Part shown: piece by piece, positions 25,181 through 32,775 of the stretch | Layout of the letters: every line of letters begins with the position of its first letter | How positions within the stretch are numbered: the stretch's first letter is position 1 | DNA from: Paenibacillus sp. YN15 | Lineage (GTDB): Bacteria; Bacillota; Bacilli; Paenibacillales; NBRC-103111 | Length of the DNA stretch: 64,000 nt | Direction of reading: 5' to 3' | Assembly (NCBI RefSeq): GCF_003285005.1 | Contig: NZ_QMFA01000005.1 | Location: 202,139-266,138 of the forward strand | Program-made: the position numbers and the translations under genes | Notes under the pieces: generated by a model | What the model saw: only the letters and a program-made list of their open reading frames with translations | Told to the model about the DNA's origin: nothing | The model's database searches: none

Positions 25181-27181
25181 ATGCCTCGACATTATTCGAT
25201 TGGCAACGGTAATTTTCTGATCAATTTGGATAACCATTCTTTTATCCGCGATATCTACTATCCGTTTGTGGGCCAGCTCAATCACGTGGGGGGCTACCAA
25301 TGCCGGGTCGGCATGTGGGTGGACGGCAGCTTCGCCTGGCTTTCCGATGCGGGGTGGTCATTCCGGCACGCCTATGAAGAGGATTCTCTGATTACCAACC
25401 TGCAAGCCGCACACAGCGGTCTGGGCATAACGCTAACCATCAATGACGGCGTCCACCAGCGGGAGGCCATATATATCAAACGGATCGTCATCAAGAACGA
25501 GCTGGAGACGGATCGGGAGGTCCGCTTCTTTTTCCAGCAGGATATGATGATCAATGAAACAGAGGTTGGCGACACCGCCGCCTATTACCCGTCCAACAAT
25601 ACCCTGTTCCATTACAAAAAAGACCGCTACTTCATGTTCAACGGCTCCACGGGAACGGAGGGCATCTATCAATACACCACCGGAGTCAAACGGTTCCATT
25701 CGGCTGAAGGCACCTGGCGGGACGCGGAGGATGGCGTGCTTAGCGGCAACGGGATTTCCCAGGGCTCCGTGGACAGCACCATCAGCTTCCGGCTCACCGT
25801 TCCGGCCAAGGGGGAAGCCACCCTCTATTACTGGATGAGCATCGGCAAGAATCTGGAGGAAGTCAAAAAGCTGGACAAATACGTCAAGGACAGCCAACCC
25901 GGCAAGCTGTTGGACCGGGTAAAAATCTACTGGCAGCGCTGGGTCAACAAGTCGGAGCGCAACTACGGGGATTTGCCCCAGGATGTTATCAAGCTGTTCA
26001 AGCACAGCCTGCTTATCGTGCGGACCCAAACGGACGTCAATGGAGCCATTGTCGCCGCCAATGACACGGATATTCTCCAGCACAACCGGGATCATTACAG
26101 CTACATGTGGCCGCGGGACGGCGCGCTGGTGGCCTATGCCATGTCCATGGCCGGCTATTCCGGCATGGTGGCCCCCTTCTTCAAATTCTGCTCCGACGCC
26201 CTGACCCCGGACGGCTTCCTGCACCACAAATACAATCCGGACGGCACGGTGGGCTCCAGCTGGCATCCGTATATCTATGAAGGGGCCACCCGCCTGCCCA
26301 TCCAGGAGGATGAAACGGCGCTGGTGCTGTTTGCCCTGTGGCAGGACTTCGCCAAACACGGCAATATCGAGCTGTCCCAGTCCCTGTTCCGGACGCTGAT
26401 CCGCCGGGCGGCCCGGTTTCTGGCCGCCTTCATCGACCCGGAGCTGGGGCTTCCCCAACCCAGCTATGATCTGTGGGAGGAGCGGTACGGCATCTTTACC
26501 TTCACCTGCTCCGCCGTATACGGCGGCCTTGTGGCGGCCTCCAATTTCTGCAGCCTGTTCGGCGATGATGACCGCAGCAGCCGGTTCCTGCAGGCAGCCA
26601 TGAATATCCGCTCCGCCATGCTGGAGCATCTGTGGGATGAGGACCTGGGCCGTTTTGTGCGGGGACTGTATCTGGAGGATGGGCAATGGGTGAAGGATAC
26701 CACCCTGGAATCCAGCATCTACGGTATCTTCGAATTCGGCGTGCTGCCGGCAGACGACCCTTGTGTGGTCCGGACCATGACCGCCATCAAGGAGGGGTTA
26801 TCCGCCAAAACCTCCGTAGGCGGCATCGCCCGGTATTACCATGACTACTACTTCCAGCGCAGCTCCAACATTGAGCTGGTGCCGGGCAATCCGTGGATCA
26901 TCTGCACCTTGTGGACAGCGGAATGGGAAATCGAGATGGCCAAAAGCTTAAGCGATCTGGAGACACCGCGGCGCACCCTGGAATGGGTGGTGTCCCATGC
27001 CATGGAAAGCGGCATTCTGCCGGAGCAGCTGGACCCCTTCGACGGTAGCCCGGTATCTGTGGCTCCGTTAACCTGGTCCCATGCCACCTTCATTCTCACT
27101 GTCGTCAAATATTCCACGAAGTACAGGCAGCTCAGCGCCATCCAGGACCCGGCTGCCTCCCGCGTACCCGGCTTTATGTAA
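25181..27181 (+). CDS. GH15 family glucoamylase/glucodextranase-type glycoside hydrolase
   Basis: The 666-residue protein has an N-terminal beta-sandwich (about 1-260) and an (alpha/alpha)6 catalytic barrel (about 275-650). MWPRDGALVAYAM is the substrate-binding start of the barrel. Glu433 (YDLWEERYG) should be the catalytic acid and Glu615 (GILPEQLDPFDG) the base. There is no signal peptide, so it is probably cytoplasmic, as in bacterial GH15 enzymes acting on maltodextrins, trehalose or isomalto-oligosaccharides; the substrate cannot be set from sequence. The ribosome site GAAGGGAAGTG precedes the ATG. It is divergent from the AAA+ operon and is not obviously linked to it. Confidence 0.88.
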   Translation: MPRHYSIGNGNFLINLDNHSFIRDIYYPFVGQLNHVGGYQCRVGMWVDGSFAWLSDAGWSFRHAYEEDSLITNLQAAHSGLGITLTINDGVHQREAIYIKRIVIKNELETDREVRFFFQQDMMINETEVGDTAAYYPSNNTLFHYKKDRYFMFNGSTGTEGIYQYTTGVKRFHSAEGTWRDAEDGVLSGNGISQGSVDSTISFRLTVPAKGEATLYYWMSIGKNLEEVKKLDKYVKDSQPGKLLDRVKIYWQRWVNKSERNYGDLPQDVIKLFKHSLLIVRTQTDVNGAIVAANDTDILQHNRDHYSYMWPRDGALVAYAMSMAGYSGMVAPFFKFCSDALTPDGFLHHKYNPDGTVGSSWHPYIYEGATRLPIQEDETALVLFALWQDFAKHGNIELSQSLFRTLIRRAARFLAAFIDPELGLPQPSYDLWEERYGIFTFTCSAVYGGLVAASNFCSLFGDDDRSSRFLQAAMNIRSAMLEHLWDEDLGRFVRGLYLEDGQWVKDTTLESSIYGIFEFGVLPADDPCVVRTMTAIKEGLSAKTSVGGIARYYHDYYFQRSSNIELVPGNPWIICTLWTAEWEIEMAKSLSDLETPRRTLEWVVSHAMESGILPEQLDPFDGSPVSVAPLTWSHATFILTVVKYSTKYRQLSAIQDPAASRVPGFM

Positions 27182-27238
27182 GGCGGGCGTAGGCTGGGTA
27201 TATATGGAAGGCCGGATGCGGCCCGCTCCATGCCAAAA

Positions 27239-27270
27239 AAGCCAGGCGGAGGATTTCTTCCGCTTGGCTT
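27239..27270 (+). terminator. Terminator of the GH15 gene
   Basis: A 12-bp stem with one G-T pair (AAGCCAGGCGGA with TCCGCTTGGCTT) is followed by T-rich DNA. Confidence 0.75.
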
Positions 27271-27399
27271 TGCTTTTTCCCAACTCCCCCCCTTTGCCTC
27301 CGGGGTTTTCCCGCCTTTTCCCCATCTGCCTCTCCTCATCTTGATGTAAGCGCCAAACATTGTTCGCTATTCTTCCGCGCAGCCCTAAAAAACCAAAAT

Positions 27400-27538
27400 A
27401 GCATACATAAAATGTACGCTATTTGCTCCAATTCTCCTGAAAACGGCCTTCCCGAACGGCTTAGCATACATTTTATGTTCCTTATTCCAGTCGAAGTGGC
27501 CGATTTGCACCAATAGCATACATTTGTTGTCCGCTATC
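27400..27538. repeat. Intergenic repeat family C, three copies (fourth at 63883-63909)
   Basis: Related stretches of about 20-25 bases lie at 27400-27422 (AGCATACATAAAATGTACGC), 27466-27483 and 27511-27537, with a shared core AGCATACATTTTRTGT. The third copy (ATAGCATACATTTGTTGTCC and the next 6 bases) reappears inverted at 63883-63909 with one mismatch. No gene lies in 27182-27582 other than these repeats and the upstream terminator. Confidence 0.7.
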
Positions 27539-27582
27539 ACCATTCGGGGGAAGTGGTTTCCCGCGGCCAGAGAGACGATCCT

Positions 27583-27912
27583 TCAGACCCCCTCCTGCTC
27601 CTCTACCTCCATCAGCCAGCAGCGGTCCACGGGCTGATAATGCAGAAGCCCGGGATTTTTCTCCACCAGCCCATTTACCAGCACCACCTTCCCGGAAACG
27701 GGAGGGGGAAGCTCAATCTCTCCCGCCAGCGTCTCAATCAAGAGGCAAGGATGCCCCTCCAGGATATGATCACCCTCCACCGGCAGCTCCACATGGACGA
27801 TCAGGCCGCATTCATCTGCGGCGTCCTCGGTCAAACCTACGGCCGTTTTACCGCCTGCCAGCTTTTTGGTCCAGAGCCAGGAAGACGGGCCGATGCGAAT
27901 CTCATTGAACAT
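27583..27912 (-). CDS. Glycine-cleavage H-protein-like protein lacking the lipoyl lysine
   Basis: The 109-residue protein follows the lipoyl/H-protein fold: GLIVHVELPVEGDHILEGHPCLLIETLAGEIELPPPVSGKVVLVNGLVEKNPGLL. In GcvH the lipoylated lysine lies 8 residues before the PVSG turn (ESVKA). Here that residue is Ala (ETLAG), so lipoylation is not possible at the usual site. It is shorter than GcvH (about 127). It lies 310 bases after a lipoate-protein ligase gene on the same strand but behind a terminator. It may be a cofactor-free sensor or scaffold, or a decaying paralog. Confidence 0.7.
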   Translation of the reverse strand: MFNEIRIGPSSWLWTKKLAGGKTAVGLTEDAADECGLIVHVELPVEGDHILEGHPCLLIETLAGEIELPPPVSGKVVLVNGLVEKNPGLLHYQPVDRCWLMEVEEQEGV

Positions 27913-28169
27913 GGGATTTCCCCTTTACGGATCAAATTTGCTCTTTTTCAGTCATGATCGGCATAGTTGGCCCAAAAGCCTGCTGATCTTCCATCCCGCG
28001 CCCAAGCGGGGCAGTGCCGCAAAGCTTCATCTTCCTTCATTTTACCTCTCCAGTTCGCCGTTCAAAAGCATGATATCGCTTTCATTTTGACATATATTTG
28101 ACTTTCTTCCGGGAAAGCTCATGCAGGGGCCGGAATACTTTCAGGCTTCGGACTGCTTCCCCCCGCACA

Positions 28170-28206
28170 CAAAAAAGACACCGGAGGGTAATCCGATGCC
28201 TTTTTT
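28170..28206 (-). terminator. Terminator of the lipoate-protein ligase gene
   Basis: A 9-bp stem with two G-U pairs (GGCATCGGA with TCCGGTGTC) is followed by T6 on the minus strand. The rest of the 310-base gap to the H-like gene shows nothing else clear. Confidence 0.8.
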
Positions 28207-28222
28207 ACCCCTATACAGGAAA

Positions 28223-29212
28223 CTAAAACATCAATCCCAGCCACTGCTCCCGGGTAATAGGGCCGAAATAGCGGGACAGCTCCACATCCTCCAGCAGCTT
28301 CTCCACTGCGCCCTCCTCATACCGGACGCCACGCAGCCTGTCCGCAAATTCGGCCGCATCCTCCGCTCCGAAGAAGTCGCCGTAAATAGCGGCGCCGGCA
28401 ATGACGCCTCCGGCTACATCCAGCCTGACATCGAAGGTGCCAACCCCCTCCAGTCTGCCGGTTTTGCGGATGTTGAAGGCAGGAGACTTGCCATAGTTCC
28501 AATCCCAGCTTCTATAGCGCTCATCGGCCAGCTGCCGCACAGCCGCCCAGTCTGCTTCGGAGAGTGTATATTCGGGAATATCCTCTCCTCCGAAAATCGA
28601 CACCAGCAGCTTCCGCTTGAACTCCTCCATGGTTATGGGCTCTGCCAGGAACTCCGAGATATTGGCCACCCGGCTGCGAATGGACTTGACGCCCTTGGAC
28701 TTGATCTTGTCCAGACTCACATTCAGGGCCGCCACCACATTCTCGATTTCCGAGGCAAGCATCAGAGTGCCGTGGCTGAACATCCGCCCCTTGGTAACAA
28801 ACTGGGCATTGCCGGAAATCTTCCGTTCCCCCACTTGTATATCATTGCGGCCCGTCAATTGGGCATCGACTCCAAGGGAATGGAGCGCCTGCACCACCGG
28901 CTCCGTAAACTTGCGGAAATTGTGGAAGGATTGTCCGTCATCATTGGTGATGAAGCTGAAATTCAGATTCCCCAGGTCATGATACACCGCTCCGCCGCCG
29001 GACAGCCGCCTTACCACATGAATGCCATGCTCTTTTACATAAGCCGCGTTGATCTCTTCTACCGTATTTTGGTTTTTGCCAATAATGATGGAGGGTTCGT
29101 TAATATAGAAAAGCAGGAAGTCCTCTCCGGTGCGGATTTGCTTTAACGCATATTCCTCCAGGGCCAGATTGACCGCAGGATCGGTAATACCCTTATTGTC
29201 GATGAATAACAT
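28223..29212 (-). CDS. lplA: Lipoate-protein ligase A (LplJ/LplA type)
   Basis: The 329-residue enzyme activates free lipoate with ATP and attaches it to E2 or H proteins. RRLSGGGAVYHDLGN is the conserved lipoate/AMP-binding motif, KISGNAQF holds the conserved Lys, and a C-terminal accessory domain is present, as in B. subtilis LplJ (331 aa). The start at 29212 follows GGGAGG; the upstream in-frame ATG at 29305 has no good site and would add an unlikely tail. Confidence 0.9.
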   Translation of the reverse strand: MLFIDNKGITDPAVNLALEEYALKQIRTGEDFLLFYINEPSIIIGKNQNTVEEINAAYVKEHGIHVVRRLSGGGAVYHDLGNLNFSFITNDDGQSFHNFRKFTEPVVQALHSLGVDAQLTGRNDIQVGERKISGNAQFVTKGRMFSHGTLMLASEIENVVAALNVSLDKIKSKGVKSIRSRVANISEFLAEPITMEEFKRKLLVSIFGGEDIPEYTLSEADWAAVRQLADERYRSWDWNYGKSPAFNIRKTGRLEGVGTFDVRLDVAGGVIAGAAIYGDFFGAEDAAEFADRLRGVRYEEGAVEKLLEDVELSRYFGPITREQWLGLMF

Positions 29213-29359
29213 GGAAAGCCTCCCTACTGGCAAATTTTTTGTGAGCTTACTTCCGCCATACAGCGGCATACTTCTTCTTGCAGTTATCCCTCCTATCTCT
29301 TCCATTATATAAGAATAGGCAAATATTTGGCCACCAAACCCATACCTGCTCCTATTCCG

Positions 29360-29402
29360 AAAAAAAGCCCCGCCGCAAAGGGAAATCCCGCGCGACGGAG
29401 CT
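29360..29402 (-). terminator. Terminator of the peroxiredoxin gene
   Basis: An 11-bp stem with two G-U pairs (AGCTCCGTCGC with GCGGCGGGGCT) is followed by T7 on the minus strand. Confidence 0.85.
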
Positions 29403-29434
29403 GCTGTGTGTCTTTTCTGGCAAAAACCGCCGAA

Positions 29435-29983
29435 TCAGTTGGTTACCAGGTGCTTGTCGCCCTTCTTCCAGCCTACCGGGCAAAGTCCGCCGGATTGCAG
29501 AGCTTCCAGCACACGAAGGGTTTCCTCCACGCTGCGGCCCACATTGTTATGGTGAACCACTTGGTATTGAAGCTCGCCTTCCGGATTGATGATGAACAGG
29601 CCGCGCAGTGCAATGCCTTCCTCCTCAATATAAACGCCGTAATCCTTGGATACCGACTTGGTGATGTCGGAGGCCAGCGGGAAGTTCAGCTTGCCCAGGC
29701 CATTGGCGGATTGCGGAGTGTTGATCCATGCTTTGTGGGTATGTACGCTGTCGATGCTGACGCCCAGAATTTCGGTGTCCAGCTCTTCAAACTTGGACGC
29801 CGCGTCAGAGATGGCGGTAATTTCCGTGGGACATACAAAGGTGAAATCCAGCGGATAGAAAAACAGAACCAGCCATTTGCCCTTATAGTCGGACAGGGAT
29901 ACCTTGCCGAAGCCGTCACCGTTGCCATTGGCGGTCTCCATTGTAAAATCCGGTGCTGCCTTGCCTACCAAACGTTCTGCCAT
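29435..29983 (-). CDS. Typical 2-Cys peroxiredoxin (AhpC/Tsa family)
   Basis: The 182-residue protein has the peroxidatic Cys in DFTFVCPTEI and the resolving Cys in GGLCPVGW near the C-terminus, so it is a dimeric 2-Cys type. It reduces peroxides with thioredoxin or AhpF as donor. No ahpF lies beside it. The ribosome site AGGAGG precedes the ATG. An AT-rich promoter region lies upstream (30000-30180). Confidence 0.92.
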   Translation of the reverse strand: MAERLVGKAAPDFTMETANGNGDGFGKVSLSDYKGKWLVLFFYPLDFTFVCPTEITAISDAASKFEELDTEILGVSIDSVHTHKAWINTPQSANGLGKLNFPLASDITKSVSKDYGVYIEEEGIALRGLFIINPEGELQYQVVHHNNVGRSVEETLRVLEALQSGGLCPVGWKKGDKHLVTN

Positions 29984-30263
29984 TATAAAAAACCTCCTGA
30001 TAATATGGGATGATTATGGTGAAAGCCCCGCTGCAAAAAGCGCGGCTCTTCGGGCGATAACCGCATGAATCGTATCGGAAATGCCGTATTTAACATTTTA
30101 CAAATAAAATCCTAACACTCAATAAATAGAAAGTCAATTCAAGTATCTATTATTTATTAGTAGTAAATTTAAATATTCTGTGAACATGCTCAGAGGCTGC
30201 AACGGGATGAGAGGGCTTCGAGTCCGGCGGCAAGGGAGGCGGCAGATGCCTTCGGAAGAGCGT

Positions 30264-30454
30264 AACGGAACTGAGCGACTCTTAAAGTAGCTTTCACGAC
30301 TTATCCCCGTTCTAGCGGAACTGAGAAGCTCTTATCCTCCTCCGCAGCCTCATTTATCCGCAGTTTCGCCGCCATAGGGTGGCATAAGGGCCTTTTAGTT
30401 CCGTAAAAAATCCAAACTCCCGCTTTTGCCGCCATAAGAGTCGTTTAGTTCCGT
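30264..30454. repeat. Intergenic repeat family A, four copies in alternating orientation
   Basis: Copies: 30264-30284 and 30313-30335 (GCGGAACTGAG...CTCTTAT form) and, inverted, 30384-30404 and 30434-30454 (ATAAGAG...AGTTCCGT form). Four more lie at 49146-49325. The gap between the peroxiredoxin and leuB genes (29984-30549) otherwise holds only the peroxiredoxin promoter region and the leuB terminator. Confidence 0.75.
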
Positions 30455-30475
30455 TGCGGAAGATCGACCCGCTAC

Positions 30476-30514
30476 AAAAAAAAGACCCGCTCCGGAGGCT
30501 AGCTCCAGTGCGGG
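30476..30514 (-). terminator. Terminator of leuB
   Basis: A stem with CCCGC/GCGGG base and an inner TGGAG/CTCC part is followed by T8 on the minus strand, 36 bases after leuB. Confidence 0.8.
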
Positions 30515-30549
30515 GGAAGGGGCTTGGTTTAAGTAAAAGTTTCCTTGCG

Positions 30550-31629
30550 TTATGCCTTGATGGCGGTGACAATCAGGTCGCCCATGGCGCCTGTGCCGAT
30601 GGCTGTGCTCTTGTCGGTGGCGATGTCCCAGGTGCGGTGGCCGGCGTCGAGAACTTCCTTAACCGCCTTCTCCACCGCCGCTGCGGCTTCATGATAGCCG
30701 AAGGTCAGGCGGAACATCAGGGCAACCGACAGAATGGTGGCGATGGGGTTGGCTACACCCTTGCCGGCAATATCCGGCGCGGAGCCGTGAATGGGCTCAT
30801 ACAGGCCAAAGCTGCCTTCGCCCAGGGATGCCGATGACAACATGCCGATGGAGCCGGTAAGCATGGCGGCTTCATCGCTTAAGATGTCGCCGAACATGTT
30901 CTCGGTGACAATCACATCGAAGCTGGAAGGCCGGCGCAGAAGCTGCATGGCGCAGTTGTCCACCAGCACATGCTCCAGCTCCACATCGGGATAATCGGCG
31001 GCCACGCGGATCACCGTTTCCCGCCACAGACGGGAGGTTTCCAGCACGTTGGCCTTATCCACAGAAGCTACCTTCTTCTTGCGGGTTTTGGCGATTTCAA
31101 AAGCCGAGCGGGCAATCCGCTCCACTTCCTTCACGCTGTATGTGCAGGTGTCCACCGCTTCCTGGCCATTGGGGCCTTCGCGGCGGAGCTTGTCTCCAAA
31201 ATAGATGCCGCCGGTAAGCTCACGCACCACAATCAGGTCGGTTCCTTCCAGAACCTCCGGCTTCAGGGTGGAGGCTTCCTTCAGACAGTCGAAAATAACG
31301 GCGGGCCGGATGTTGGCATACAGGCCCAATGCCTTGCGGATGCCGAGAAGTCCGGTTTCCGGGCGAAGCTCCTTGGGGTTGGTGTCCCATTTGGGGCCGC
31401 CTACAGCTCCCAGCAGCACCGCATCCGCCTTTTGGCAGATAGCCAGAGTGTCCTCCGGCAGCGGAGTGCCCCGCTCGTCAATGGCGATACCGCCAAACAA
31501 TCCGTATTCCAGTTCGAATTTGTATCCGAACAGCTCTTCTGTGCGCTTCAGTACCTTTTCCGCTTCCGCAATAACCTCCGGGCCGATACCGTCACCGGCA
31601 ATCACCGCGATCTTCTTTGCATCCGACAT
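30550..31629 (-). CDS. leuB: 3-isopropylmalate dehydrogenase
   Basis: The 359-residue NAD-dependent decarboxylating dehydrogenase acts at the third step of leucine synthesis. [47 protein letters not shown] and [14 protein letters not shown] are all family signatures. The start at 31629 follows AAGGGAG. It stands alone, some 15 kb from leuA and ilvBNC, and leuCD are not in the window, so the leucine pathway is scattered. Confidence 0.95.
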   Translation of the reverse strand: MSDAKKIAVIAGDGIGPEVIAEAEKVLKRTEELFGYKFELEYGLFGGIAIDERGTPLPEDTLAICQKADAVLLGAVGGPKWDTNPKELRPETGLLGIRKALGLYANIRPAVIFDCLKEASTLKPEVLEGTDLIVVRELTGGIYFGDKLRREGPNGQEAVDTCTYSVKEVERIARSAFEIAKTRKKKVASVDKANVLETSRLWRETVIRVAADYPDVELEHVLVDNCAMQLLRRPSSFDVIVTENMFGDILSDEAAMLTGSIGMLSSASLGEGSFGLYEPIHGSAPDIAGKGVANPIATILSVALMFRLTFGYHEAAAAVEKAVKEVLDAGHRTWDIATDKSTAIGTGAMGDLIVTAIKA

Positions 31630-31740
31630 GGATGAACACTCCCTTGTTCTTGCGTTCTCATTGCTACTGTAGCTTATATTGTGCCATACTTCCAGTCCCT
31701 CACGCCAAGATATAATAACTATGAATCCTATAGGCAATTC

Positions 31741-32637
31741 CTATGACTCCTCTGCGGCGAAGGCTCTGTATTGCCGGGGGGTCATGCCGGTTTTTCGTTT
31801 GAACAGCCGGTTAAAAAATTTCACATCCTGAAATCCCGCCTCGGCGGCAATATCGGCAACCCGGTCGCCGGAGCCAGCCAACCTGGCACAGCAACGCTCA
31901 ATCCGCAGCATATGGACGTAATCCAAAAAGCCCATGCCTGTCCTGGCGGCAAAGCGCCGGCGGAATTGACGCTCGCTTAATCCCGCTGCGGCTGCAGCCT
32001 GTGCGGCGGTCAATCGGCTATCCGCATGCTCCCGGACCCACAGAACCGCATTGTCCATCAGCGCATCCCGTCCTGCTGCCGGCAGCCCCTCCTTTTCCTG
32101 CTCCTCCAGCCAATGCAGCTGGACCAGCAGCTCCACGAAGCGGGTGTGCAGCATCAGTTTGCCAAACTGCCTGCGGCTGACGTAATCCCCCAGCATAGCC
32201 CCAAACAGTCTGCGGATCTCCCCGTTCCGGTCCTTCCAATGTTTCCATTCCGGCTCCCCCGTGTCCTTCGGCTTGTCCAAAACCGCCAGCAGCCGCCGGT
32301 ATTCCTCTCCCCGGGAAGCCAGGCTCTCCAGCAGCTCCGGCCCAAACAGGCAGTTGCAGACGATGAGGCGGTTTTTGGAGGCATCCGCCCCCGCCGGGCG
32401 GAAGACATGGGACGTACCCAAGGGCAAGTAGAACAAATCTCCCCCCGCCACCTCCATCACCGTATCGCCAATATGCTGGTAGCCTCGGCCTTCCATGACA
32501 TAGTTCAATTCGATAAATTCATGGGTGTGCTCCTCCAGCTGGAAGGATTCCTTCACCCGGTTCATGGACAAATCCGTTCCGTCCCCCAAAAACAGCTCCC
32601 TGGGCGTTGTCCAAATATAACGTTTGGCTTTTTGCAT
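31741..32637 (-). CDS. AraC-family regulator with a cupin sensor, probably of the rhamnosidase gene
   Basis: The 298-residue protein has an N-terminal cupin-type effector domain (HTHEFIELNYVMEGRGYQHIGD, about 20-100) and two C-terminal helix-turn-helix motifs (AAQAAAAAGLSERQFRRRFAARTG and ADIAAEAGFQDVKFFNRLFKRKTGMTPRQYR). It is divergent from the alpha-L-rhamnosidase gene with 138 bases between, so it probably controls that gene in response to a sugar. The AT-rich core of the shared promoter lies near 32700-32735. Confidence 0.85.
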   Translation of the reverse strand: MQKAKRYIWTTPRELFLGDGTDLSMNRVKESFQLEEHTHEFIELNYVMEGRGYQHIGDTVMEVAGGDLFYLPLGTSHVFRPAGADASKNRLIVCNCLFGPELLESLASRGEEYRRLLAVLDKPKDTGEPEWKHWKDRNGEIRRLFGAMLGDYVSRRQFGKLMLHTRFVELLVQLHWLEEQEKEGLPAAGRDALMDNAVLWVREHADSRLTAAQAAAAAGLSERQFRRRFAARTGMGFLDYVHMLRIERCCARLAGSGDRVADIAAEAGFQDVKFFNRLFKRKTGMTPRQYRAFAAEES

Positions 32638-32775
32638 GGCGCTGTTCCCTCCTGCACTATAAATGTCCGGATTAACCCTGGAAAATGTCCGGATCGGCGA
32701 ATTTCTTTCCCTACTCTTAGTTTATAGTATGGGTGTGCAAATGCAATTGAAAATTGATGGAGGGTGGCTCTATCC

